Positions 8,609 through 16,395 of a stretch of DNA of 64,000 nt are shown here, piece after piece. The translations under genes were made by a program, and so were the position numbers. How positions within the stretch are numbered: position 1 is the first letter of the stretch; every line of letters starts with the position of its first letter. Below the pieces are notes generated by a model, which was not told the DNA's origin, did no database searches, and was given only the letters and a program-made list of their open reading frames with translations. Source of the stretch: Paenibacillus_AR sp051594765 (lineage in GTDB: Bacteria > Bacillota > Bacilli > Paenibacillales > NBRC-103111); NCBI RefSeq assembly GCF_051594765.1, contig NZ_JBPPGJ010000002.1, positions 310,001 through 374,000 on the forward strand, written 5' to 3'.

Positions 8609-10246
8609 TTACATCATGCCGCCCATACCGCCCATGCCGCCCATGCCGCCCATATCCGGCATGCCGGCTTTTTTCTCTTCCGGCTTGTCGGCGATGACTG
8701 CTTCGGTGGTCAGGAACATGGCTGCGACGGATGCCGCGTTCTGCAGAGCGGAACGGGTTACCTTCGCCGGGTCGACGATGCCGGCTTCGAACATGTTGAC
8801 CCACTCGTTGGTGGCGGCGTTGTAGCCTACACCTACTTTTTCCTTCTTCAGGCGCTCAACGATGACGGAGCCTTCTTGGCCCGCGTTGGCAGCGATGGTG
8901 CGTACCGGCTCTTCCAGAGCGCGCAGCACGATGTTCACGCCAGTCTTCTCGTCGCCGTCTGCTTGAACAGCGGCTACAGCGTTGTATACGTTCACGAGGG
9001 CGGTACCGCCACCGGAGACGATGCCTTCTTCCACAGCAGCGCGTGTGGAGTTCAGGGCGTCTTCGATGCGCAGCTTGCGCTCTTTCAGCTCGGTTTCGGT
9101 AGCGGCGCCGACCTTGATGACGGCTACGCCGCCGGACAGCTTAGCCAGACGCTCTTGCAGCTTCTCGCGGTCGAAGTCGGAAGTGGTCTCTTCCAATTGA
9201 ACGCGGATCTGCTGTACGCGGGCACCGATGTCCTTCTTGTCGCCGTTGCCGTCGACAATGATGGTGTTTTCCTTGGTGACGCGAATTTGGCGGGCGGAGC
9301 CCATCTGCTCGATGCGGGCGGATTTCAGATCCAGACCCAGCTCTTCGGTGATCACTTGGCCGCCGGTCAGGGCAGCGATGTCACCCAGCATGGCTTTGCG
9401 GCGGTCGCCGAAGCCCGGAGCTTTGACGGCTACGCAAGTGAAGGTGCCGCGCAGTTTGTTGAGCACCAGGGTTGCCAGTGCTTCGCCTTCTACGTCTTCT
9501 GCGATGATCAGAAGCGCACGGCCTTGTTGAACCACTTTCTCGAGAACCGGCAGGATCTCTTGAATGTTGGTGATCTTCTTATCGGTGATCAGGATGTAAG
9601 GGTTGTCCAGAACCGCTTCCATCTTGTCGCTGTCGGTAACCATGTAAGCGGACAGGTAGCCGCGGTCGAATTGCATACCTTCAACGACTTCCAGCTCGGT
9701 GACGAAGCCTTTGGACTCTTCAACGGTTACGACGCCGTCGTTGCCCACTTTTTCCATAGCCTCGGCGATCAGTTGGCCCAGCTCTTCGTCAGCGGAGGAG
9801 ATGGAAGCCACTTGCGCGATGGATTGCTTGCCTTCGATCGGCTTGGAGATAGCCTTCAGCTCTTCTACAGCAGCGCGTACTGCCTTCTCGATGCCCTTGC
9901 GAATGACCATCGGGTTCGCACCGGCGGTTACGTTCTTCAGGCCTTCGCGGATCATCGCTTGAGCCAGAACGGTTGCGGTGGTGGTACCGTCGCCCGCTAC
10001 ATCGTTGGTCTTGGTTGCGACTTCTTTAACCAGCTGAGCGCCCATGTTCTCGAACGCGTCCTCCAGCTCGATCTCCTTCGCGATGGTCACACCGTCGTTG
10101 GTGATGAGCGGGCTGCCGAATTTCTTCTCCAGCACCACGTTGCGGCCCTTCGGACCGAGAGTAACTTTGACAGCATTAGCCAGGGTGTCCACACCGCGGA
10201 GCATTGCGCGGCGGGCTTCTTCACTGAAACGGATATCTTTCGCCAT
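8609..10246 (-). CDS. groEL: Chaperonin GroEL (HSP60)
   Basis: This is the ATP-dependent folding chamber subunit working with GroES in the cytoplasm. The 545-residue product starts MAKDIRFSEEARRAMLRGV, has the nucleotide-binding motif VAGDGTTTATVL near residue 85, and ends in the usual Gly-Met tail (GGMGGMGGMGGMM). Length is normal. AGGAGG lies nine bases before the ATG. It is the second gene of a groES-groEL operon under a CIRCE operator and ends in a strong terminator. It is the first gene of the GC-rich region to the right of the EPS cluster. Confidence 0.99.
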   Translation of the reverse strand: MAKDIRFSEEARRAMLRGVDTLANAVKVTLGPKGRNVVLEKKFGSPLITNDGVTIAKEIELEDAFENMGAQLVKEVATKTNDVAGDGTTTATVLAQAMIREGLKNVTAGANPMVIRKGIEKAVRAAVEELKAISKPIEGKQSIAQVASISSADEELGQLIAEAMEKVGNDGVVTVEESKGFVTELEVVEGMQFDRGYLSAYMVTDSDKMEAVLDNPYILITDKKITNIQEILPVLEKVVQQGRALLIIAEDVEGEALATLVLNKLRGTFTCVAVKAPGFGDRRKAMLGDIAALTGGQVITEELGLDLKSARIEQMGSARQIRVTKENTIIVDGNGDKKDIGARVQQIRVQLEETTSDFDREKLQERLAKLSGGVAVIKVGAATETELKERKLRIEDALNSTRAAVEEGIVSGGGTALVNVYNAVAAVQADGDEKTGVNIVLRALEEPVRTIAANAGQEGSVIVERLKKEKVGVGYNAATNEWVNMFEAGIVDPAKVTRSALQNAASVAAMFLTTEAVIADKPEEKKAGMPDMGGMGGMGGMGGMM

Positions 10247-10307
10247 GTATGGAAACCTCCTGAAATTGTTAGATTAAAGGTACGGCACAAGCCTTCGGTG
10301 CTCTATA

Positions 10308-10589
10308 TTAGCCCAGTACGGCCAGGATGTCACTCTCACGCATGATCAACAGCTCTTGCCCTTGGTACTTCACTTCGGTACCGGCATACTTGGAGAAAAG
10401 AACGCGGTCGCCTTCTTTAACCTCCAACGCAACGCGTTGTCCATCCTTCAGGTGGCCGCTGCCTACAGCAACGACTTTGCCCTCTTGCGGCTTTTCCTTC
10501 GCAGTATCGGGAAGTACGATGCCGCTCGCCGTGGTCTCCTCCTTCGCAATGGCTTCAATCACTACGCGGTCGCCTAACGGTTTGATCAT
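10308..10589 (-). CDS. groES: Co-chaperonin GroES (HSP10)
   Basis: The 93-residue product begins MIKPLGDRVVIEAIAKEE, has the mobile-loop region TTASGIVLPDTAKEKPQEGKV at residues 19-39, and ends LIMRESDILAVLG. It forms the lid of the GroEL chamber. AAGGAGG lies ten bases upstream of the ATG, and groEL follows after 61 bases. Promoter and CIRCE operator lie 60-130 bases upstream, so heat and misfolding control through HrcA is expected. Confidence 0.99.
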   Translation of the reverse strand: MIKPLGDRVVIEAIAKEETTASGIVLPDTAKEKPQEGKVVAVGSGHLKDGQRVALEVKEGDRVLFSKYAGTEVKYQGQELLIMRESDILAVLG

Positions 10590-10650
10590 GGATCAATTGC
10601 CTCCTTGATAATTGGATTGGTTTGGTGGAAGGAACTTTCTGTTCACCTTG

Positions 10651-10677
10651 TTAGCACTCGAACATGGTTAGTGCTAA
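10651..10677 (-). promoter_or_regulatory. CIRCE operator (HrcA binding site)
   Basis: TTAGCACTC, nine bases, then TAGTGCTAA. The consensus is TTAGCACTC-N9-GAGTGCTAA, so one inner base of the right arm differs. It lies between the groESL promoter and groES, covering the start of the transcript, as is usual for HrcA control. Confidence 0.95.
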
Positions 10678-10688
10678 CAACAATTCTT

Positions 10689-10717
10689 ATGATAATCAGT
10701 TTGGGATCTTTTTGCAA
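10689..10717 (-). promoter_or_regulatory. Sigma-A promoter of groES-groEL
   Basis: On the minus strand TTGCAA (10717-10712) and TATCAT (10694-10689) have a 17-base spacer. The CIRCE element begins 12 bases downstream of the -10. This arrangement matches groE operons of other Firmicutes. Confidence 0.8.
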
Positions 10718-10888
10718 GTCCTTTACGTGAAAAAAATGTATGTTCGCCCACCTTTTCTACCACTCTTCCAGACCTTAACCCCAAAACAAAACACCTTCTT
10801 CATTCTCTCCACCCGCAGCGAATTTATTCCAGCAAAATCCACGTTTCGCAAGCCATCGCCCTGGACATAGTCTTAGCCGAACGACATA
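10718..10888. other. Gene-free spacer between groES promoter and tatC terminator
   Basis: About 170 bases with no supported ORF, repeat or RNA structure. It separates the groESL promoter from the end of the tat operon. Confidence 0.5.
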
Positions 10889-10917
10889 AAAAGACTCCTC
10901 CGGCCATCCCGGAGGAG
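10889..10917 (-). terminator. Rho-independent terminator after tatC
   Basis: A 9-bp stem CTCCTCCGG/CCGGAGGAG (10895-10903 with 10909-10917), five-base loop, followed on the minus strand by TCTTTTTATG, eight bases past the tatC stop. Confidence 0.85.
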
Positions 10918-10924
10918 CTTGATT

Positions 10925-11689
10925 TTAGCGTGCTTCCTTGGCGTAGAACTCCTCTTCCCACTGCTGATCCTTCTGCAGCTGCTTGCGGTAGATCCGGGCA
11001 GACAGCAGCACGCTGAATTCGTAGAGCAGAATGAGCGGAACCGCCACCAAAAGATCCGAGATAAAGTCCGGCGGCGTGATCATGGTGCCAACGATGACGA
11101 GGATCAGATAGGCGACCCGGCGCATCTTGCGGAGGCGTCCGGGGTTCAGGATCCGAAGCTGGGTCAGGAACATGACCAGAATCGGAAGCTCGAACAAGAG
11201 GGCTACGGGAATCACGATGTTGAACATGAAGCTGAAATATTGGCTGATGCCGTAGGTCTCCGTCAGACCCATGCTCTTGTTCACCTTGGAGGTGAAGTAG
11301 ACGGCCATCTTGAACACGACCCCATATGCAAAAGCCAACCCCACTACGAACAGCAGCAGGGAGAACGGAACGAAGCGCAGCGCTGCCTTCTGCTCATGCT
11401 CCTTCAGCCCCGGCTTGATGAAGGCCCACAGCTGATACATGGTGAAGGGCAGCGTCACGACCAAGCTCAGGACGAACGCAAACTGCATATAGATCCGGAT
11501 TCCGTCCCACAGGGAGAACGCGTGCCACGGAATCGTATTCGCCGGAGGAACGCTCTTCAGATAATCGAGCACATACGTGGCGGCAATCAAACCGCCGATC
11601 AAGCTGATGACGAGGACGAGCATCACCCAGATAATCCGCTTGCGAAGCTCTGTCAGATGATCGACCAGCGCCATGGATTCTTGTTCCAT
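10925..11689 (-). CDS. tatC: Sec-independent (twin-arginine) translocase subunit TatC
   Basis: TatC is the polytopic receptor for folded proteins carrying RR signal peptides. The product has an N-terminal cytoplasmic MALVDHLTELRKRIIWV, six hydrophobic segments, and the conserved loop GLKEHEQKAALRFVPFS near residue 100. Length about 254 is typical. The start is not decisive: an ATG at 11689 is given, a GTG four codons earlier is possible, and neither has a strong ribosome site. It follows tatA by about 42 bases and is probably co-transcribed with it, as with the TatAy-TatCy pair of B. subtilis in the same neighbourhood. Confidence 0.95.
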   Translation of the reverse strand: MEQESMALVDHLTELRKRIIWVMLVLVISLIGGLIAATYVLDYLKSVPPANTIPWHAFSLWDGIRIYMQFAFVLSLVVTLPFTMYQLWAFIKPGLKEHEQKAALRFVPFSLLLFVVGLAFAYGVVFKMAVYFTSKVNKSMGLTETYGISQYFSFMFNIVIPVALLFELPILVMFLTQLRILNPGRLRKMRRVAYLILVIVGTMITPPDFISDLLVAVPLILLYEFSVLLSARIYRKQLQKDQQWEEEFYAKEAR

Positions 11690-11731
11690 ACCTACACCCA
11701 CCCGGCTGTCGTCGTTAAGTTGAAGACTCGA

Positions 11732-11983
11732 TTAGTCCGGCAGACGGCGATTGGTGTCCTCGGACTTCTCCGAACGGGACTCGGAAAGCTTGGGCTCGTC
11801 TTGGCGGACATCCTTGCGGGACTTGGAGGAGTCATCCTCCATGATGTCCTTGGCGCCTTCCTTAAATTCCCGGAGGGTGCGGCCGAAGGCCCGGCCCAGC
11901 TCGGGAAGCTTGTTCGGCCCCCATAGCAGCAGGGCTACGAGAATAATCAGGATAATACCAGTAGGACCGATGCCGTTCAACAT
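11732..11983 (-). CDS. tatA: Twin-arginine translocase subunit TatA/E
   Basis: The 83-residue product has one N-terminal membrane helix (GIILIILVALLLWGPNKLPE), then the conserved amphipathic helix LGRAFGRTLREFKEGAKD and a charged tail. The FGRTLREFK motif is diagnostic of TatA/TatE. It oligomerises to form the passage for folded proteins. AAGGAGATGG lies just upstream of the ATG. A promoter with a perfect 15-base palindrome at the likely transcript start lies 50-100 bases upstream. Confidence 0.95.
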   Translation of the reverse strand: MLNGIGPTGIILIILVALLLWGPNKLPELGRAFGRTLREFKEGAKDIMEDDSSKSRKDVRQDEPKLSESRSEKSEDTNRRLPD

Positions 11984-12033
11984 AATGCCATCTCCTTATT
12001 CGTCTTGGGAACGGCTCACCCGTTCCATAGAGC

Positions 12034-12048
12034 TTCTATCAGATAGAA
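12034..12048. promoter_or_regulatory. 15-base palindrome at the tat transcript start
   Basis: TTCTATC-A-GATAGAA is a perfect 7+1+7 dyad lying about 9 bases downstream of the tatA -10 element. This is where a repressor operator would be expected. The binding protein is unknown. Confidence 0.4.
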
Positions 12049-12056
12049 TCCATTCC

Positions 12057-12085
12057 ATTGTACTGCTAATGGTGCTGCCAATCAA
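12057..12085 (-). promoter_or_regulatory. Candidate sigma-A promoter of tatA-tatC
   Basis: TTGATT (12085-12080) and TACAAT (12062-12057) on the minus strand, 17-base spacer, about 75 bases before the tatA ATG. It overlaps the gap to the mogA stop. Confidence 0.55.
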
Positions 12086-12094
12086 TCGGATGTT

Positions 12095-12589
12095 CTAGTC
12101 GAAACCGACGTCGAAGCCATGCAGCTGGCTCAGCGCCTCCGGAAGGAAATCCATGATAGCGGCGAAGCTCTCGTGCACGCCCTTAGGATCTGCAGGCAGG
12201 TTAATGATCAAGGTTTGACCCCGAAGACCCGAGATGCCTCGCATGCACATGGCATGCGGCAGAGTCTTGGCCAGCAATGCGCTCCGAATCGCGTCGGCAA
12301 AGCCCGGTGCCAGGCGATCCACAACCTCCAGCGTCGCTTCCGGCGTCACATCCCGGGGCTTCAAGCCGATGCCGCCGGTGGTCAAAATCAGATTGGCCTG
12401 ATAATAATCCGTCATCTCAATCAAAGCCGCCATGATCTCCGGCTTCTCATCGGGGACGATGCGGTATTCCACAATCTCCCCCATCAGCTCTTCCTCCACC
12501 AGCTCCCGGATGACCTGTGCGCTCGTATGCTCCCGTTCCCCGCGGGCGCCGCGGTCGCTTGTTGCCAGTATGCCCACTCGAAAATGCAT
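12095..12589 (-). CDS. mogA: Molybdopterin adenylyltransferase / MogA-MoaB family protein
   Basis: The 164-residue product has the fold signature ILTTGGIGLKPRDVTPEAT near residue 74 (family form TTGGTG.RDVTPE) and begins RVGILATSDRGARGERE. The family adenylates molybdopterin or inserts Mo into it during cofactor synthesis. It lies about 70 bases downstream of moaC, which fits a shared pathway. In B. subtilis the slot between moaC and tatA is held, from memory, by the redox regulator rex; here mogA holds it. MoaB-type naming is equally possible. Confidence 0.85.
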   Translation of the reverse strand: MHFRVGILATSDRGARGEREHTSAQVIRELVEEELMGEIVEYRIVPDEKPEIMAALIEMTDYYQANLILTTGGIGLKPRDVTPEATLEVVDRLAPGFADAIRSALLAKTLPHAMCMRGISGLRGQTLIINLPADPKGVHESFAAIMDFLPEALSQLHGFDVGFD

Positions 12590-12660
12590 GGAAAGCTCCT
12601 CCCTACCGTCAAACTCGTCTCATCCCGCTCTATCCGATCCAGCGGTTCTTATGGTGACCT

Positions 12661-13143
12661 CTACGTTCTCTGGAAATCTCCGTTCTTCCCGCCGCTCTTG
12701 GCCATGAGACGGGTCGGCCCGATCTCCATAGCCTTATCCGCTGCTTTGCACATATCGTACACCGTCAAGGCGGCGGCGCTTACGGCCGTTAAAGCTTCCA
12801 TCTCCACCCCGGTCTTCCCCGTGATTCGGACGGTGGCTTCAATATAGAGCTCATCCACGCCGTTATCCGAGAAGCTGATATTGACGCCCGTCAATGCCAG
12901 CGGGTGGCACATGGGGATCCAATCGGAGGTTTTCTTCGCGGCCATGATGCCGGCTACCTGGGCGACCGCTCTTACATCCCCTTTGGCGATGCCGCCCTCC
13001 TTGATCCGGGCCAGCGTCTCCGGCTTCATCTTCACGGTGGTCTCCGCCGTGGCGGAGCGCTCCGTCACCGGCTTGTCCGAGATATCCACCATACGCGCGC
13101 GGCCTTGATCGTTAAAATGCGTCAGGTTGTCCTGCTCCGCCAT
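12661..13143 (-). CDS. moaC: Cyclic pyranopterin monophosphate synthase MoaC
   Basis: MoaC, with MoaA, makes cyclic pyranopterin monophosphate from GTP, the first stage of molybdenum cofactor synthesis. The 160-residue product has ARMVDISDKPVTERSA near residue 16, IPMCHPLALTGV near 77, GVEMEALTAVSAAALTVYDM near 115 and a C-terminal KSGGKNGDFQRT. All are conserved MoaC blocks, including the active-site lysines. The first 32 bases overlap the end of the 5-FCL gene, suggesting coupled translation. Confidence 0.97.
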   Translation of the reverse strand: MAEQDNLTHFNDQGRARMVDISDKPVTERSATAETTVKMKPETLARIKEGGIAKGDVRAVAQVAGIMAAKKTSDWIPMCHPLALTGVNISFSDNGVDELYIEATVRITGKTGVEMEALTAVSAAALTVYDMCKAADKAMEIGPTRLMAKSGGKNGDFQRT

Positions 13144-13759
13144 CCTGTTGTTCCTCCTGTCCGGTTGAATCCGGTTCGTAACGCCCCGTCTCCGTCATGA
13201 TCAGATCCATCCGCTCGTCGTGCGGCTCCATCGGAACCTCCTCCACGAGCTGGATCTCGAAGGCCGGAGCAAGCTTCAGCGGCTTCCTCCCCGCCTGGCG
13301 AAGCTCAGCGAAGAAACGGTCATAATACCCGCCTCCGTAACCAAGCCTTCCGCCGGAGCGATCGAATGCAACTCCCGGAACCAACACCGCCACGATGTCC
13401 CCTGCATCGGCTTCCGGAGCCCCTGCGAGGGGTTCCGGAATGCCCCAGGTGCCGGGAGCCAGCAGCTCCGGGCCCTGGATCCGGTGAAGCCGGAGCCGGC
13501 GGGGCTCCCGTATGGTTTTCGGCACGATGACAGGAATTCCCTGCTTCCAGCACCATTCCGCCACCGGAAAAATATCCGGCTCATGACCGAAGGGCATGTA
13601 CATGAACAGGCCCCCTCCGCCGGCCAAGCCGGGATGATCCGCCAATACCGACAGGAGCCGTCCGCATAAGCGTTCGGACTTCAACCGCCGCTCCGAGGGG
13701 TCCAGACTCTCCCGCAGCTTCAGAACGCTTCGGCGAAGCACGCTTTTGTCCGGTGCCAT
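13112..13759 (-). CDS. 5-formyltetrahydrofolate cyclo-ligase
   Basis: This enzyme converts 5-formyl-THF to 5,10-methenyl-THF with ATP. The 215-residue product has GGLFMYMPFGHEPDIFPV near residue 50 and the diagnostic GGRLGYGGGYYDRFF near 143. An ATG with AAGGAGGG eight bases upstream (start 13759) was chosen; the frame stays open further upstream but that part is not protein-like. It overlaps moaC by 32 bases, an unusually long overlap. The last 20 residues, rich in E, Q, G and D, are in the overlap and unlikely to be structured. Confidence 0.92.
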   Translation of the reverse strand: MAPDKSVLRRSVLKLRESLDPSERRLKSERLCGRLLSVLADHPGLAGGGGLFMYMPFGHEPDIFPVAEWCWKQGIPVIVPKTIREPRRLRLHRIQGPELLAPGTWGIPEPLAGAPEADAGDIVAVLVPGVAFDRSGGRLGYGGGYYDRFFAELRQAGRKPLKLAPAFEIQLVEEVPMEPHDERMDLIMTETGRYEPDSTGQEEQQDGGAGQPDAF

Positions 13760-13828
13760 GTTGGGTTCCCTCCTTGGGCCATTGCCGGATGACCGTTGTC
13801 CGCAGCTGTTCCTAAATGTCTTCCTTCT

Positions 13829-13857
13829 ATTGTAACATAACTTCGGGAGTGTGAAAA
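13829..13857 (-). promoter_or_regulatory. Candidate promoter of the 5-FCL-moaC-mogA operon
   Basis: TTTTCA (13857-13852) and TACAAT (13834-13829) on the minus strand with a 17-base spacer. TG one base before the -10 gives an extended -10. It lies 70 bases upstream of the chosen 5-FCL start. Confidence 0.5.
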
Positions 13858-14005
13858 AAGGGTGCACGATGGCCATTCCAACAGCCCCATCTCCGGAATG
13901 TTCGGTTATAGCCGTACTCCGTAGTGAGGAAGAAGGCCGGATATGGTACACTGATATAGGAACGGAATCATAGGATAGGGTCAGCATGTTGGAGGGAATA
14001 ACGTA

Positions 14006-16030
14006 ATGGCGATTTTGCTGCAGGCATCGAATATTACCAAAAGCTACGGCACCCGCGCGGTGCTGTCGAACATAACCGTACAAGTTCAAGACCGGGAGCG
14101 CATCGGTCTAGTCGGCGTCAACGGAGCCGGCAAATCGACATTATTACAGATCATTTCCGGGGAAATGTCATATGACAGCGGCGAAATTTTCAAGAGCAAA
14201 GAGGTTCGTGTCGGATATCTGGCCCAGAACAGCGGGTTGAATACCGACCGTACGATCTGGGCGGAGATGCTCGATGTGTTCACTCCCCTCTTGGAGACCG
14301 AACGCGAGCTTCGGGAGATGGAAGCCGCCATGGCCTACCCGAAGATCCACGAGGATGAGAGAATTTACGAGGAGCTGCTGCACAAGTACTCCCTGCGGCA
14401 GGAATGGTTCCGGGAGAAGGGCGGGTACGAGATGGAATCCCGGATCCGCAGTATCCTGCACGGCATGGGCTTCGGGACTTTCCCTCCCGAAACGGTGATC
14501 TCCACGTTGAGCGGCGGACAGCGTACTCGGCTTGCTCTGGCCAAGATGCTGCTCCAGCAGCCGGACGTGCTGATGCTGGACGAACCGACCAACCACCTGG
14601 ACATCCAAACGCTGACCTGGCTGGAGGGCTATCTGCGCTCCTATCCCGGTGCCATTCTGGTCGTGTCCCATGACCGGTATTTCCTAGACGCTCTGGTCAC
14701 GGTCATCTACGAGATCGAGAGGCACCAGTCCAAGCGCTATACCGGCAATTACACCCGCTTCATGGACCTGAAGGCAGCGGAATATGAGAGCCAAATGAAG
14801 CAGTTTGAGAAGCAGCAGGACGAGATTGCCCGGATGGAGGACTTCATCCAGAAGAACATCGTACGCGCTTCCACTACCAAGCGGGCCCAGAGCCGGCGCA
14901 AGGCGCTGGAGAAGCTGGACCGGATCGACAAGCCGATGGGAGACCTGAAGCGGGCCTCCTTCAGCTTCGAGGCCGGACAGAAATCCGGGAGGGACGTTCT
15001 GGACGCCAACAGCCTGGCTGTCTCCTTCGACGGCGGTCCGATGCTCTTCCGCAACGCCACCTTCCAGCTGTCGCGCGGAGATACGGCCGCTCTCATCGGT
15101 CCCAACGGCATCGGCAAGTCCACCCTGCTGAAGGTGCTCACCGGCCAGCTGAAGCCGGCCATGGGAACGTACTATTGGGGCACCAACGTTCAGATCGGCT
15201 TCTATGATCAAGAGCAATCGGGCCTGAACCCGGTTAATACGGTGCTCGACGAGGTCTGGAACGAGTATCCCCATCTGGAGGAGGCCCGGATCCGGACCGT
15301 ACTGGGGAATTTCCTCTTTAGCGGCGAGGACGTGTTCAAACGGATCTCCTCCCTCTCCGGCGGAGAGAAGGCTCGGGTCGCGCTGGCCAAGCTTATGCTG
15401 CAGAATGCCAACGTGCTGATCCTGGACGAGCCGACGAACCACTTGGATCTCTACAGCAAAGAGGTGCTGGAAGCCGCCCTGATGGACTATGAGGGCACCC
15501 TGCTCTTCATCTCCCACGACCGATACTTCTTGAACAAGATGGCGGACCGGATCCTGGAGCTGTCACCCGACGGCATCACGGGTTACCTGGGCAACTACGA
15601 CGATTATCTGGAGAAAAAGCTGGAGCAGGCCGAGTTCCTGGCCGAAGGAGGCGGTACCGCCGGAGGAGCCGGTGCTCCCGGCCCATCGAAGGGTGCCGGA
15701 GGGCTCGGCGCCCCGGGTTCGGCTGCCGGAGGAGCGGCGGCTGCAGAGTCGGCCGGTGCGGGCGGCCCATCGGCGGCGGTTGCCGGTAAGGGCAGCTATG
15801 AGGCCGACAAGCAGGCCAAGCGCGAGGAGCGGAACCGGCAGCGGCGTCTCGAGCAGCTGGAGCAGGACATCGCCCGGCTGGAGGGCGAGATCGCCGCTCT
15901 CGAGGAGGAGCTGACGCGGCCCGAGGTGTATCAGGACTACGTCCTGGTCCAGGAGAAGAACGAGGCCATCGACAAGCGGAAGCTGGAGCTGGAGCAAGCC
16001 TACGCGGCTTGGGAGGGCATGATGGAATAA
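14006..16030 (+). CDS. ydiF: ABC-F family ATPase (YdiF-like)
   Basis: This is a soluble protein with two ABC domains and no membrane segments, of the class acting on ribosomes. Domain 1 has GVNGAGKST (near 36), LSGGQRTRLALAK (near 170) and LMLDEPTNHLDI (near 190). The inter-domain linker is at 240-320. Domain 2 has GPNGIGKST (near 366), LSGGEKARVALAK and LILDEPTNHLDL. Residues about 545-595 are a Gly/Ala/Pro/Ser-rich stretch, then a charged coiled coil to the C-terminus. The position next to tsaD, moaC, tat and groE is that of ydiF in B. subtilis, supporting orthology. The low-complexity insert makes it longer (674) than the usual 640 or so. Its substrate on the ribosome is unknown. Confidence 0.92.
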   Translation: MAILLQASNITKSYGTRAVLSNITVQVQDRERIGLVGVNGAGKSTLLQIISGEMSYDSGEIFKSKEVRVGYLAQNSGLNTDRTIWAEMLDVFTPLLETERELREMEAAMAYPKIHEDERIYEELLHKYSLRQEWFREKGGYEMESRIRSILHGMGFGTFPPETVISTLSGGQRTRLALAKMLLQQPDVLMLDEPTNHLDIQTLTWLEGYLRSYPGAILVVSHDRYFLDALVTVIYEIERHQSKRYTGNYTRFMDLKAAEYESQMKQFEKQQDEIARMEDFIQKNIVRASTTKRAQSRRKALEKLDRIDKPMGDLKRASFSFEAGQKSGRDVLDANSLAVSFDGGPMLFRNATFQLSRGDTAALIGPNGIGKSTLLKVLTGQLKPAMGTYYWGTNVQIGFYDQEQSGLNPVNTVLDEVWNEYPHLEEARIRTVLGNFLFSGEDVFKRISSLSGGEKARVALAKLMLQNANVLILDEPTNHLDLYSKEVLEAALMDYEGTLLFISHDRYFLNKMADRILELSPDGITGYLGNYDDYLEKKLEQAEFLAEGGGTAGGAGAPGPSKGAGGLGAPGSAAGGAAAAESAGAGGPSAAVAGKGSYEADKQAKREERNRQRRLEQLEQDIARLEGEIAALEEELTRPEVYQDYVLVQEKNEAIDKRKLELEQAYAAWEGMME

Positions 16031-16036
16031 GCGAAG

Positions 16037-16068
16037 GCCGGACTTGGGTTATCCGAGTCCGGCTTTTT
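16037..16068 (+). terminator. Rho-independent terminator after ydiF
   Basis: An 11-bp stem with one G.T pair (16037-16047 with 16053-16063), loop GTTAT, followed by TTTTT. It starts six bases after the stop. Confidence 0.92.
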
Positions 16069-16118
16069 GGCGTCTTTATGGGCGGAGGTCCTGAGATGGC
16101 ACGCAGGGCCGAGGGCTC

Positions 16119-16303
16119 AAGGCCATGGAGGGCCTTCAAGCGAGAGGAACGCGTGGTCCTGGAGGAATGAAGGCCATCGGCGGCCTTCATTCGGCGAGGA
16201 GACGTCTGGGGTAGCACGGTGCTGGGGATGAAGGCCATGGAGGGCCTTCCAGCGAGAGGACGCGTGGTCCTTGGGAAATGAAGGCCATCGGCGGCCTTCA
16301 TTT
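16119..16303. repeat. Tandem 112-bp repeat carrying four nested hairpins
   Basis: Two head-to-tail copies of a unit of about 111-112 bp. Each holds AAGGCC-ATGGAG-GGCCTT (16119-16136; 16231-16248) and then a longer dyad ATGAAGGCC-ATCGGC-GGCCTTCAT (core 16167-16190; 16278-16301, stems of 10 and 11 bp). The sequence between the dyads (GCGAGAGGA..CGCGTGGTCC) is also repeated. Similarity continues more weakly to about 16340. It lies in the non-coding gap between converging genes. A minus-strand ORF crosses it (peptide repeat MKAADGLH) but has no ribosome site and runs into ydiF antisense, so it is not called. Confidence 0.85.
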
Positions 16304-16395
16304 CTTCGGTGAAGCGTCGGGTGTGGTGCGATCCGGAGAACCTAAGGTGTGTGAACCAAACAAAGGGTGCTATCAAACCAATGAGAGTTGTCCCT

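Noticed and set aside
8594..10345. A 583-codon plus-strand ORF opposite groEL
   Set aside because: It is antisense to groEL, low in complexity and without ribosome site; a codon-bias shadow.
13860..14005. Promoter for ydiF
   Set aside because: TACACT near 13948 resembles a -10 box, but no -35 lies at a suitable distance.
16119..16303. CRISPR array
   Set aside because: Only two repeats of about 112 bp, no constant spacers and no cas genes; the repeats are hairpin units.
15576..16376. Minus-strand ORF with MKAADGLH peptide repeats
   Set aside because: The peptide repeat only mirrors the DNA hairpin repeat; most of the frame is antisense to ydiF and there is no ribosome site.
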